Assembly (NCBI RefSeq): GCF_900112155.1 | Contig: NZ_FOKQ01000026.1 | Coordinates: 1-59,048 of the forward strand | DNA from: Hominimerdicola alba | GTDB taxonomy: Bacteria > Bacillota > Clostridia > Oscillospirales > Ruminococcaceae | Reading direction: 5' to 3' | Length of the DNA: 59,048 nt | Shown: positions 34,087 through 42,577 of the stretch, one piece after another | How positions within the stretch are numbered: the stretch's first letter is position 1 | Layout of the letters: each line of letters opens with the position of its first letter | Notes under the pieces: generated by a model | What the model saw: only the letters and a program-made list of their open reading frames with translations | What the model was told of the DNA's origin: nothing | Databases searched by the model: none | Translations under genes and position numbers: made by a program

Positions 34087-35496
34087 ATGGCAGAAAAGAA
34101 AAAATCAGCAGCTGAGGAGCTTGCAGAAAAGATACTCTCAAAACCCAAAAACGGCGTTCTGAGAACTGAGGACAAAGAGATAGCAGCTATCGACAGCTAC
34201 AACGAGGGCTACAAAAAGTTCCTCAACACCGCAAAGACCGAGCGCGAAGCAACAGAGGAGATAGTTAAGCAGGCTGAAGCTGCTGGCTTCAAGGCTTTTG
34301 AGCGCGGCAAGAAGTACAAGTCTGGCGACAAGTTCTATTTTGTGAACAGAGCCAAGGCTGTAATACTAACCGTTATGGGCAAAAAGAACATTTCCGAAGG
34401 CATAAGACTGGCAGCTGCCCACATAGACTCACCCAGACTTGACCTGAAGCAGAACCCCCTCTACGAGGACAAGGAGATAGCTTACTTCAAGACCCACTAT
34501 TACGGCGGCATCAAGAAGTATCAGTGGCCTACCGTTCCCCTGTCACTCCACGGTGTTATCATCAAGGCTGACGGCACTACCGTGAAAGTCCGCATAGGCG
34601 AAGACGAAGGTGACCCTGTATTCTGCATAAGCGATATACTCCCCCACCTTGCTGAATCGCAGTACAAAAGACCTGCGCCCAAGCTCATCACAGGTGAGGA
34701 ACTGAATATCATTGTTGGTTCAAGACCTTTCAAGGACGATAAGATATCCAACAAGGTCAAGCTGAACATCATGGCTATACTGAACGAAAAGTACGGCATA
34801 GTTGAGGCTGATTTCATTTCCGCTGAGCTTGAAGCTGTTCCAGCTTTTAAGGCTGTTGACGTTGGTTTCGACAGAAGCCTTGTAGGTTCTTACGGACAGG
34901 ACGACAGAGTTTGCGCTTATTCTTCCCTGCAGGCTATCTTGGAACTCAAAAAACCCGAGTATACCTGTATGACAGTCCTCACCGACAAGGAAGAAACAGG
35001 CAGCGACGGCAACACAGGTCTTAACAGCTCATATCTCCCATACTTCATCAGCGATCTTGCTGAGGTATACGGTGCAAACGGCAGAAATGTCATGAGCAAG
35101 TCCGAGTGCCTTTCCGCTGACGTTAATGCCGCAGTAGACCCCACATTCATCGAGCCTTTTGAGATACGCAACTGCTCACAGCTGAATTACGGCGTTGTTG
35201 CAACTAAATTCACAGGAGCAAGGGGCAAATCAGGCACATCCGATGCTTCTGCTGAATTTGTTGGCAGGATAAGAAGACTCTTCGATGCAAACGGAGTTAT
35301 CTGGCAGACAGGCGAGCTTGGCAAGGTAGATGCAGGCGGCGGCGGAACTGTTGCACAGTATATCGCAAATCTCGACCTTGATGTAATAGACGTTGGTGTA
35401 CCCGTGCTTTCAATGCACGCACCCTTCGAGATAACCTCGAAGCTGGATAACTATATGGCTTACAAGGCATTCAAGGTATTCTTTGAGGATAAATAA
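34087..35496 (+). CDS. M18-family aspartyl-type aminopeptidase
   Basis: The product has 469 residues. Metal ligands are visible in AAHIDSPRLDLK (His112), in SYGQDDRVCAY and in LTDKEETGSDGNTG, where the two glutamates form the dinuclear zinc site; His near the C-terminus (VLSMHAPFE) completes it. It belongs to the M18 family (ApeA/Lap4-like) and should remove N-terminal residues from peptides in the cytosol. Strong ribosome site CAAGGAGG and high-expression codons. The hydrolase gene begins 3 nt after the stop. Confidence 0.95.
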   Translation: MAEKKKSAAEELAEKILSKPKNGVLRTEDKEIAAIDSYNEGYKKFLNTAKTEREATEEIVKQAEAAGFKAFERGKKYKSGDKFYFVNRAKAVILTVMGKKNISEGIRLAAAHIDSPRLDLKQNPLYEDKEIAYFKTHYYGGIKKYQWPTVPLSLHGVIIKADGTTVKVRIGEDEGDPVFCISDILPHLAESQYKRPAPKLITGEELNIIVGSRPFKDDKISNKVKLNIMAILNEKYGIVEADFISAELEAVPAFKAVDVGFDRSLVGSYGQDDRVCAYSSLQAILELKKPEYTCMTVLTDKEETGSDGNTGLNSSYLPYFISDLAEVYGANGRNVMSKSECLSADVNAAVDPTFIEPFEIRNCSQLNYGVVATKFTGARGKSGTSDASAEFVGRIRRLFDANGVIWQTGELGKVDAGGGGTVAQYIANLDLDVIDVGVPVLSMHAPFEITSKLDNYMAYKAFKVFFEDK

Positions 35497-35499
35497 GCC

Positions 35500-36375
35500 A
35501 TGCAGAACTACGGAACAAAAGCAAAGGTCGGAGATACAGAGATAAACGTTTATTCCGAGGGCAGCGGAAGCGTTACCTTGGTATTTATGGCAGGCTCGGG
35601 AGTGGGCTGTCCCGCCCTTGAGTATAAGCCTTTATACCGCCGATTATCCGACCGATACAGAATAGCTGTAATCGAAAAAGCAGGCTACGGCCTAAGCGGA
35701 GAAGCAAAGACCGAAAGGACCGTCGAAAATCTTGCCGAGGAAAGCCGTGCCGCGCTAAAAGCGCTGGATATCCTGCCGCCCTATGTGCTAGTACCTCATT
35801 CCTATTCCGGTTTTGAAGCAATATGGTGGGCAAATACCTATCCTGATGAGGTCAAAGCTGTACTTGGGCTGGATATGGGATTTCCCAACATGATGAAAGC
35901 TCAGGCGGCGCAGATACCTCATGAGAAAAAGGTAGCTATGGTGAAAAAATCAGCTGCGCTCATGCAGAAGATAGCCAAGCGCGGTCTGTTAGACAAACTG
36001 CTCAGGAACAAGACGGTGAATGCGTCAGGTCTGCTGAGCGGCAACGAGCTTACCGATGAAGAAAAGAAGACTTACGAAGAGGTCTATTACAAGAACATCA
36101 CAAGCCCTGCCGTTTCCAAAGAATCGATTCTAGCGGAAGCAAATGCCGCAAAAGCCCACAGTACAGGATATCTGAAATGCCCTGCCTGCTTCGCTGTAAG
36201 CAATATGAAGTCCCCTGTTAAATCACTTACATGGCAGCAGGCGGCTAAGGATTACAGCGAAAAGTGCAACGCTGATATACATCTGTTTGACGAGGGTCAC
36301 ATGATGTACGCTTTTATTCCCGATAAACTGGCTTCCCTGTTCTCGGATTTTCTTGAAAAGAATTCAATTGCATAA
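35500..36375 (+). CDS. Alpha/beta hydrolase
   Basis: The product has 291 residues with an alpha/beta hydrolase fold: the oxyanion-region MAGSGVGCPALEY near residue 31, the nucleophile elbow VPHSYSGFEA (HxSxG with Ser as nucleophile, near 107) and the catalytic His in FDEGHMMYAF near the C-terminus. No signal peptide. The substrate is unknown. It is the last gene of the prfA operon, followed by a strong terminator. Confidence 0.9.
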   Translation: MQNYGTKAKVGDTEINVYSEGSGSVTLVFMAGSGVGCPALEYKPLYRRLSDRYRIAVIEKAGYGLSGEAKTERTVENLAEESRAALKALDILPPYVLVPHSYSGFEAIWWANTYPDEVKAVLGLDMGFPNMMKAQAAQIPHEKKVAMVKKSAALMQKIAKRGLLDKLLRNKTVNASGLLSGNELTDEEKKTYEEVYYKNITSPAVSKESILAEANAAKAHSTGYLKCPACFAVSNMKSPVKSLTWQQAAKDYSEKCNADIHLFDEGHMMYAFIPDKLASLFSDFLEKNSIA

Positions 36376-36384
36376 AATAATTTT

Positions 36385-36422
36385 CTCCCTGCTTCGAGCA
36401 CATCACGGCAGGGAGTTTTTTT
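36385..36422 (+). terminator. Terminator of the prfA operon
   Basis: CTCCCTGC (36385-36392) pairs with GCAGGGAG (36408-36415), followed by seven T's. Confidence 0.88.
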
Positions 36423-36429
36423 GTACTTT

Positions 36430-36460
36430 TTCGACTTTTAACACTGATAATATCCGACAG
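36430..36460 (+). promoter_or_regulatory. Possible Spo0A-type sites upstream of spoIIGA
   Basis: TTCGAC at 36430-36435 and CCGACAG at about 36454-36460 resemble halves of the Spo0A box TTCGACA/TGTCGAA. GATAAT at 36446-36451 could be a -10. spoIIG in Bacillus is Spo0A-activated; the match here is partial. Confidence 0.35.
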
Positions 36461-36516
36461 TTTTCTTTCACGAACAGGAGTATGATATATACAGACAAGC
36501 AAAGGGCGGTGGAAAA

Positions 36517-37347
36517 ATGAAGATATATGCCGATGTACTCATAGTGACAAGCTGTCTGGTGGAATACGTATATCTGCATACAGCGGCGGCGCTTATGCAC
36601 CGAAAACTCCGTGGAAGCAGGGTGTTTGCAGCCTGTCTATTAGGAGGGCTGATGTCTCTGCTGATATGCGCCGACGGCGATACGTTCATCGGTGCGCTGG
36701 TGATAACCATCGCAAAAGCCCTTGGCATCGTGCTGACTCTTATTATCGCTATGAAACTGCGTAGCGTAGTTGATTTTGTGAGAAGCCTTGCTGTTTTTAT
36801 GGCAGTCCGCATGGTGTACACAGGGCTGATAATCATTTACTGGGAGATCTCCGATACAAAGCGCATCTACGTCCGAAATTTCACGGCATATTTTGATATC
36901 TCTCTGCTGAAGCTTGCCGCCGCGCTGATCACAGCCTATGTCCTGCTGACCGTAGCCGAGACCGTAAAACGGAGAGTGTTCGCAAAAAACGTGTGCTATG
37001 AAGCCCTTTTCCGATGTGGTGATTACGAAGTCACCCTGCCCGCGGTGGCTGACACAGGCAACCGACTTTGCGACAGCTTCACAGGGCTCCCCGTGGTGAT
37101 CTTCTGCTGTGATGATATGTACCGTCATTACGCTCTTGACGATCCCACCAACGGTATGTGTGCAGGATTTCGCCTGACACCCTACTCCACCATCAACGGC
37201 AGCGGATTGCTCCACGTTACATCAAAAGGCAATGTCACAATAACGGATGACAGCGGAGAAAGCTGTGTGGTAAGATGCTGTGTGGGTATAAAACCCGCTG
37301 ACAATGACCGCAGCCGCGCGATCTTCGACCCCGCTTTGCTTGAATGA
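36517..37347 (+). CDS. spoIIGA: Sigma-E processing aspartic protease SpoIIGA
   Basis: The product has 276 residues. About five membrane segments lie in the first 150 residues, then a cytosolic domain with the aspartic protease motif PAVADTGNRLCDSFTGLPVV at about 175-194; the DTGN aspartate is catalytic. In sporulating Firmicutes it matures pro-SigE in the mother cell when signalled from the forespore. The neighbour 14 nt downstream is sigE, the standard arrangement. ATG follows AAAGGGCGG. The presence of both genes suggests sporulation capacity, although many Ruminococci do not visibly form spores. Confidence 0.93.
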   Translation: MKIYADVLIVTSCLVEYVYLHTAAALMHRKLRGSRVFAACLLGGLMSLLICADGDTFIGALVITIAKALGIVLTLIIAMKLRSVVDFVRSLAVFMAVRMVYTGLIIIYWEISDTKRIYVRNFTAYFDISLLKLAAALITAYVLLTVAETVKRRVFAKNVCYEALFRCGDYEVTLPAVADTGNRLCDSFTGLPVVIFCCDDMYRHYALDDPTNGMCAGFRLTPYSTINGSGLLHVTSKGNVTITDDSGESCVVRCCVGIKPADNDRSRAIFDPALLE

Positions 37348-37361
37348 AAGGAGATAAGACG

Positions 37362-38066
37362 ATGAATATTCTGAACAAACTTAACCGCTTGGTGATGGAA
37401 CTTCTGGGAGATGCCCACAGCGTTGACTACATAAACGGAGCCGAGCAGCTCCCTCCCCCGCTTACAAAAGAGGAAGAAGCCCGCGCATTTGAGCTTTTTG
37501 CAACCGATGAAAAGAAAGCACGCGAACTGCTGATAGTTCACAATCTGCGGCTGGTTGTGTATATCTCAAAGAAATTTGAAGCCACGGGAGTAGGACTTGA
37601 AGACCTGATATCCATAGGTTCTATCGGGCTGATTAAGGCGGTTAACACTTTCCGCCCCGATAAAAACATCAAGCTTGCCACCTATGCTTCACGGTGTATC
37701 GAAAACGAGATACTCATGTTCCTGCGCAAAGCTTCACAGCGCAGAAGCGAGATATCCATCGATGAACCCCTCAACACCGACTGGGACGGCAACGAACTTC
37801 TGCTTTCGGATATCCTTGGAACTGACGAAGATACTGTCCACAAGGGTATCGAAAGCGAGGTAGAAAAGACACTTCTCCGCCGTGAGATAGACAAGCTGGG
37901 CGAACGCGAAAAAATGATAATGGAAATGCGCTTCGGTCTCAACGGCAGAAAAGAGATGACCCAGAAAGAAGTCGCCCAGACCGTTGGGATTTCCCAGTCT
38001 TACATTTCAAGGCTTGAAAAGAAGACCCTGAAAGCTATCCGTGAGAATCTTGAAAAAATATGCTGA
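37362..38066 (+). CDS. sigE: Sporulation sigma factor SigE
   Basis: The product has 234 residues. It starts with a pro-sequence-like N-terminus (MNILNKLNRLVMELLGD), then region 2 with GLEDLISIGSIGLIKAV and the -10-reading NIKLATYASRCIENEILMFL, and region 4 with EVAQTVGISQSYISRLEK. This fits pro-SigE of the mother cell. ATG at 37362 has GAAAGGAG. Unlike many Bacilli and Clostridia, sigG does not follow; instead a convergent ECF/anti-sigma pair begins 10 nt after its stop. Confidence 0.94.
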   Translation: MNILNKLNRLVMELLGDAHSVDYINGAEQLPPPLTKEEEARAFELFATDEKKARELLIVHNLRLVVYISKKFEATGVGLEDLISIGSIGLIKAVNTFRPDKNIKLATYASRCIENEILMFLRKASQRRSEISIDEPLNTDWDGNELLLSDILGTDEDTVHKGIESEVEKTLLRREIDKLGEREKMIMEMRFGLNGRKEMTQKEVAQTVGISQSYISRLEKKTLKAIRENLEKIC

Positions 38067-38076
38067 ACCAATAAAA

Positions 38077-39312
38077 CTACTTACCAACGTAATAAAGTAT
38101 CTCATAAAAATCGTCGAGTATCTCCTGCGGGACATCATTGTTCACAGTGTCTATTGTATCGGTCAGAACATAATTACCGTCAGGAGAATACTCAGCACTG
38201 AACCTTACAAAGGCCGAACCATCCTTATAGTTCAACTGAACGAGCCATGACTTGACAAAAGAACCGTTGTCAGGGTCAAACCAGAGCAGTCCAGTATCAA
38301 CAGGACCGACCTCGACACCCTTTTCTTCAAGTGCTGTAAACATATCCTCATATCTTGAATGGGATATCTCCCTTCTACATATCTTGCCATCCACTATTTC
38401 AACATTATAAACATCATCTTTAGGACGCGTCATCTCTAAACGAAGATATACATAGAATTTATTGCTGAATACTTTTTGAAATATACCGTCATCATTGAGA
38501 TAATCGATGAAACAACAATCCTTTTCAAAGTCATTCATTTCTGAAATATCGGCAATATCCTCATTATCTCCCTTACCTATCCACTTGCATGAAATGATAT
38601 CGTATTTTGAATTGCCCATATCATAAAATTCAAATTCTAATTTCCCGTCATCCACCCTAACATCAACATAAGTTACCAGCTGTTTTTCACCTGTTGAATT
38701 ATATTCTATGTAACTGGTATCAACTTTATTTATAAAAACACTATGCCCCTTGATATCCTTATCAAATGACTTTTTAAACATATCTGTGATATACTTCGTT
38801 ACCCTGTCATCTTCGTCATAGAATGTTACGGGAATACTGTTTTCTGACATACCCGCAGGTTTGAAAGCAGCTTTATATGTATTATCTATCGGTTGAGGCT
38901 TATAAAGATACTTGATAAATCCATCTATATCACCGCTGAAAAGATCTTTAGCCGCTCTTCTGACTTCTATCGTCTGAATGACCGACTCCCAGCTGGGGAA
39001 TCTTTCATACTTTATAACCTGTCCCACAGTAAGCACACCCGCCACGACAGCCATCATCGAAGCCGCCAAAACGGCTATCAAAGCTCTGACCTTTATTTTC
39101 TTGATCTTCCGCCTGATCTTTTTAAATGGATTGATACCCGCTGTTTCGACGGGTTCATCATTTTTAGCAGTCAGTTCCGCAGAATAAGTCTCATTTAGTT
39201 TTCTGCACTCTTCACATTCCGCGAGGTGTTTTTCTACTTCTTTTCTGGTCTCCTCTTCAAGCAGATCATCATTATAGCTTGCCAGAAGATCTCTTATAAC
39301 GTTACATTTCAT
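38077..39312 (-). CDS. ZAS-type anti-sigma factor with outer domain
   Basis: The product has 411 residues. The N-terminal zinc-binding anti-sigma domain holds HLAECEECRK (HxxxCxxC, about 29-38). One membrane segment follows at about 77-103, then a large outer domain of about 300 residues with no recognised family. It should hold the ECF sigma factor encoded just upstream (overlap of 11 nt) at the membrane until a signal reaches the outer domain. Start ATG at 39312 lies inside the sigma gene. Convergent with sigE; no terminator is visible in the 10-nt gap between stops. Confidence 0.87.
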   Translation of the reverse strand: MKCNVIRDLLASYNDDLLEEETRKEVEKHLAECEECRKLNETYSAELTAKNDEPVETAGINPFKKIRRKIKKIKVRALIAVLAASMMAVVAGVLTVGQVIKYERFPSWESVIQTIEVRRAAKDLFSGDIDGFIKYLYKPQPIDNTYKAAFKPAGMSENSIPVTFYDEDDRVTKYITDMFKKSFDKDIKGHSVFINKVDTSYIEYNSTGEKQLVTYVDVRVDDGKLEFEFYDMGNSKYDIISCKWIGKGDNEDIADISEMNDFEKDCCFIDYLNDDGIFQKVFSNKFYVYLRLEMTRPKDDVYNVEIVDGKICRREISHSRYEDMFTALEEKGVEVGPVDTGLLWFDPDNGSFVKSWLVQLNYKDGSAFVRFSAEYSPDGNYVLTDTIDTVNNDVPQEILDDFYEILYYVGK

Positions 39313-39796
39313 AGCTGTCCTCCTTTAGTTTATCTATAAGCTTTGCCTTGGCGCGGAAGAAAGTCACACGCGCCCAGTTTTCATTCTTCCCGAAGATATC
39401 CCCTATCTGCCTGAAACTAAGTTCTCCCATAACACGCAGGGTGAATACCTCTCGGTAAGGTTCGGAAAGAGCATGAAGCGCCTTATGTACGGCAATACTT
39501 TTCTCCTTGTCCTCCAGCTGCACGATAAGGTCTCCGTCATAGGGTATCTCCCTGTCCTCTATCGGCAGATTTTTATTATCTCTCCTTTTCACATAGTTCA
39601 GGTACTCGTTTTTCGCAATACTGCAAAGCCATGTCGTTACCTCGCACCTGTTCCCGAATTTATCAGAATTCTCAATGGCTTTCAGAAACGTGTCCTGCAA
39701 TATATCCTCCGCTGTCGTCTCGTTGCCGCAGAGTCTAAGCAAAAACAGGTATACCTGCCTTGCATATTTATCGTATATCTCATCGAACTCCTTCAC
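39302..39796 (-). CDS. ECF-type RNA polymerase sigma factor
   Basis: The product has 164 residues. Region 2 shows YLFLLRLCGNETTAEDILQD and the region 4 helix-turn-helix is seen in FTLRVMGELSFRQIGDIFGK. It is partner of the overlapping ZAS anti-sigma gene. GTG at 39796 is chosen because GGGAGGTG stands directly upstream; the longer frame to 39826 starts with TTG inside a putative promoter. An ECF-like promoter (39819-39847) suggests autoregulation. The target regulon is unknown. Confidence 0.9.
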   Translation of the reverse strand: MKEFDEIYDKYARQVYLFLLRLCGNETTAEDILQDTFLKAIENSDKFGNRCEVTTWLCSIAKNEYLNYVKRRDNKNLPIEDREIPYDGDLIVQLEDKEKSIAVHKALHALSEPYREVFTLRVMGELSFRQIGDIFGKNENWARVTFFRAKAKLIDKLKEDSYEM

Positions 39797-39818
39797 GCTC
39801 TCACCTCCCTTCTGTCTG

Positions 39819-39847
39819 TTAGACAACTATCTACGCGATTCGTTACA
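39819..39847 (-). promoter_or_regulatory. Putative ECF-type autoregulated promoter
   Basis: On the minus strand TGTAAC (39842-39847), 17 nt, GTCTAA (39819-39824). TGTAAC resembles -35 elements of ECF promoters (AAC core), and the site is right before the ECF gene; it begins within the T-run of the preceding terminator. Confidence 0.5.
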
Positions 39848-39876
39848 AAAAAATGGCGGAAAAAATTTTTTCCGCC
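39848..39876 (-). terminator. Terminator of the PPK2 gene
   Basis: A perfect 22-bp palindrome, GGCGGAAAAAA/TTTTTTCCGCC, at 39855-39876, followed on the minus strand by seven T's. Confidence 0.88.
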
Positions 39877-39883
39877 AAAATTA

Positions 39884-41395
39884 TTAGTGATCCAATTCAA
39901 GAAGTCTGTCCTCAAGGCGCTTGCATATTGTCTTTAGTGCCTTGATACGGGCATACCTTTTATCGTTGCCCTCGATGATCGTCCAGGGGGCAAAATTTGT
40001 GGAGGTCAGCTCGACCATGCGGTCAACAGCCTTTTCATATTCATCCCACTTTTCGCGGTTACGCCAGTCCTCCTCGGTTATCTTCCACTGTTTTGAGGGC
40101 GTTTCCTCACGCTCCTTAAAACGGCGGTACTGTTCGTCTTTGTCAATGTTAATCCAGAATTTTATAACAACAGCACCCCATTCGGTCAGCTGATGTTCAA
40201 ACTCGTTTATCTCCTGATAAGCCATATCGGCACGTTCCTGAGGTGTTATCTTCTCGATGGGCTCCACCATTACTCTGCCGTACCAAGTACGATCGAAAAT
40301 AGTGAAATGACCGTCCTTTTCAAGTCTTGTCCAGAATCTCCACAGATAATGCCTTGCCAGCTCTGAAGGCTCAGGTGCGGCTATGGGCTTAACCTCGTAA
40401 CCTCTCGGATCAAGTGCTGAAGCCACACGCTTGATATTTCCGCCCTTCCCGCCTGCATCCCAGCCCTCATAGGCAATGATGACAGGTATTTTCTTCTGGT
40501 AGCATCTGTTCTGAAGTTCAAACAGCCGTGTCTGATACTTTTCAAGCTTGGCAGAATACTCATCAACAGTAAGTGACTTTGTCATATCCACTTCTGAAAG
40601 CTTCTTGCTCTTGCCCATTTTGAATTCCGGCTTCTTGTAGTCGATAACGGGAAATTCTGGCTTATCAATAAACTTCTCTCCGCTCTCAACAGCAGCGCAG
40701 GCACCCTTGATAGCATTGGTCACAGTCATCATTATGGAAAACTGAGCCGTCACCTTGTCATTCGCCGCGATGATATGCCAGGGTGCGAATTCAGTATTGG
40801 TTCGCATCAGGGTCTTGTCGTAACGCTTGAAGAACTTCTCATAGTTCTCATTGTTGACGATATCCTGAGGATTTACGCGCCAGCGGGTTATCTCTGAGCT
40901 TGCAAGTTTATGCAGGCGCTTTGACTGCTCGTCCTTTGTAATATGCAGGAAGAACTTGATGATAAGATAGCCATCATCAGTCAGCTGACGTTCAAAGGTG
41001 TTGATATCCTCTATCCTATCCTTGTACTGTGATTTCGATATCTCGTCAAACATAAATGCGTTGACAGTATCCCTGTACCAACTGCCGTCCAATATCAGAA
41101 ATTCGCCTTTCTTCGGCAGCCTCTGCCAGAAACGATGAAGCCAGGGTTTGCGAAGTTCAACCTCGTTAGGTGTGCGTATTGATTCAACATCATAGAAACG
41201 GGGGTCCATATACTTTATAAGCTTGGCTATCTGAGAACCCTTCCCTGCAGCCGACCAGCCGTCGATAGTTATGATAACAGGTATCTTGGCTGCTTTTACA
41301 GCGTTCGCAAGGTCGATGAGCTCATTCCTCATGGCATTAAGCTCATTCATCGCCTCGGCTTTTCCGGTCTTTCGTTGTTCGATAGTCTCAAGCAT
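39884..41395 (-). CDS. Polyphosphate:AMP phosphotransferase (two-domain PPK2)
   Basis: The product has 503 residues with two PPK2 domains in tandem. Walker A motifs are TIDGWSAAGKGS at about 43-54 and AYEGWDAGGKGG at about 306-317; Walker B-like motifs are LDGSWYRD in the first and FDRTWYGR in the second. The second domain keeps the usual catalytic residues (GWDxxGKG, DRTWYGR), while the first deviates (LDGSWY). It should transfer phosphate from polyphosphate to AMP, giving ADP. Ribosome site AAGGGGCG. The small gene 41416-41652 lies 20 nt upstream and is probably co-transcribed. Confidence 0.9.
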   Translation of the reverse strand: MLETIEQRKTGKAEAMNELNAMRNELIDLANAVKAAKIPVIITIDGWSAAGKGSQIAKLIKYMDPRFYDVESIRTPNEVELRKPWLHRFWQRLPKKGEFLILDGSWYRDTVNAFMFDEISKSQYKDRIEDINTFERQLTDDGYLIIKFFLHITKDEQSKRLHKLASSEITRWRVNPQDIVNNENYEKFFKRYDKTLMRTNTEFAPWHIIAANDKVTAQFSIMMTVTNAIKGACAAVESGEKFIDKPEFPVIDYKKPEFKMGKSKKLSEVDMTKSLTVDEYSAKLEKYQTRLFELQNRCYQKKIPVIIAYEGWDAGGKGGNIKRVASALDPRGYEVKPIAAPEPSELARHYLWRFWTRLEKDGHFTIFDRTWYGRVMVEPIEKITPQERADMAYQEINEFEHQLTEWGAVVIKFWINIDKDEQYRRFKEREETPSKQWKITEEDWRNREKWDEYEKAVDRMVELTSTNFAPWTIIEGNDKRYARIKALKTICKRLEDRLLELDH

Positions 41396-41415
41396 TGATA
41401 TTCGCCCCTTTGTTA

Positions 41416-41652
41416 TTACTTATTCATATTTCCCGAAAGCTTCATTATGTCCCTGTCGTATATCATATCGGGTCTTACAAAAGTCTTTGATTCGGTCCAG
41501 CCAAACATTCTGCACAGCAGCTCGATAAAATTATCGTTCTCTCTGTCATGGAGATCTTCAGCCCTTGCAAGCTGTTCTTTTACTTCTGAAAAATGTCTTG
41601 TCTTTCCGACAAGCTGGGTATCTGCCTTGTAGTACTCGATCTCAAGAATCAT
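41416..41652 (-). CDS. Small protein of unknown function
   Basis: The product is 78 residues, soluble and charged, with no Cys pair, signal peptide or membrane segment beyond normal. It contains a central acidic helix-rich part (FSEVKEQLARAEDLHDREND) and a C-terminal region ending in KLSGNMNK. Strong ribosome site AGGAGGA. No family is recognised. It precedes the PPK2 gene by 20 nt on the same strand, so they probably share a transcript. Confidence 0.65.
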   Translation of the reverse strand: MILEIEYYKADTQLVGKTRHFSEVKEQLARAEDLHDRENDNFIELLCRMFGWTESKTFVRPDMIYDRDIMKLSGNMNK

Positions 41653-41693
41653 AACTTAGTCCTCCTATCGTTTCAAGCCAATATTTGAACATC

Positions 41694-41801
41694 TATTATA
41701 GTAAATGACATTAGAAATTGTACTTTTTGAACGAGTAAAAGTTCGATCTATGCTTTTGCGAAGTTCGCAAAGGAGCAATTTCAACGTGATTTACTATAAA
41801 G
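41694..41801. mobile_element. MITE-like imperfect palindrome, about 104 bp
   Basis: The left arm TTATAGTAAAT (41696-41706) is the exact reverse complement of ATTTACTATAA (41789-41799). The inner arms continue imperfectly (GACATTAGAAATTG against CACGTTGAAATTG). A second exact repeat, TTTGCGAA/TTCGCAAA (41755-41771), lies inside. TA flanks both ends, as expected for Tc1/mariner-type MITEs. It encodes nothing. A long hairpin RNA is the alternative. A single copy in the window prevents confirmation. Confidence 0.5.
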
Positions 41802-41937
41802 CACGGCACCTGACCGCGCATGATACCTTAAAGAAAATCGCTATACGGTAAATAACCAAAGTAAGTTTGCCCGAACTATTCAATTTTAAGTGAAGACGTA
41901 AAGCTCCCTCACAACAGTGACATTAGTAAAGTATTAT

Positions 41938-42372
41938 TTACAGCCAGCTTATAAAGGCTGTTTTGTCGTTTTTATTATAACCTGCTCTCTCGTAAAATCT
42001 CAGTGTGCTGTCCTTTTTTGAACCTGTGAGGAGCATCATTTTGTAGCAGTTTTCGCGGATCGCTATATCCCGAGCATAATCAAGACAAGCCGTGGCAAGA
42101 CCTCTGTTGCGGTAATTTTCATCAGTGATGACATTCTCTACGAATGCATACGGTCGCTGTCCGTGGGTAAGATTCGGTATTATCACGCATACACAGGAAG
42201 ATACGATCTTTCCGTCTTCCTCGCAAACGATGATATGATGATCGGGATCGGCAAGTATACGCTCCCAGATAGCGGTCACACGTTCATCCTTTTCAGGAAA
42301 AGGATTATCATGAAGCTGCATATAAAGCGTCATAAGGCCCTCAAAATCAGCATCTGTTATCTCTCTTACCAA
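41938..42372 (-). CDS. GNAT-family N-acetyltransferase
   Basis: The product has 144 residues. The acetyl-CoA pyrophosphate-binding motif NYRNRGLATACLDYA lies at about 89-103 and the C-terminal LRFYERAGYNKN is the usual GNAT ending. It acetylates an unknown amine with acetyl-CoA. The start appears to be TTG at 42372 (frame TTG GTA AGA) after GGGGTGAG; no ATG fits well upstream of the conserved core. A single gene; TATAAT at 42419-42424 on the minus strand may be its -10. Confidence 0.86.
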   Translation of the reverse strand: MVREITDADFEGLMTLYMQLHDNPFPEKDERVTAIWERILADPDHHIIVCEEDGKIVSSCVCVIIPNLTHGQRPYAFVENVITDENYRNRGLATACLDYARDIAIRENCYKMMLLTGSKKDSTLRFYERAGYNKNDKTAFISWL

Positions 42373-42532
42373 GAACTCACCCCACAGATAGTTACAAAAA
42401 CTGCATTAATATACTATATATTATACCCAATTATCTTGCTAAAGTATATTGGCATTTTATATAAAAAAACATCGAAAATTTTGTTAACGTGAAATTAATT
42501 AGTGAACAGGCAATGTGAGGACTTCTCTGCCA

Positions 42533-42570
42533 ATAAAAAGGACATCTCCGCCAAGATGACAGAGATGTCC
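42533..42570 (-). terminator. Terminator of the M15 carboxypeptidase gene
   Basis: On the minus strand GGACATCTC pairs with GAGATGTCC (42540-42548, 42562-42570), followed by TTTTTATT, just beyond the stop at 42578. Confidence 0.88.
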
Positions 42571-42577
42571 TATAAGT

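Noticed and set aside
42373-42532. Possible small gene or RNA in the AT-rich gap
   Set aside because: Only a probable -10 for the GNAT gene and an AT-rich stretch were seen, with no supported frame or fold.
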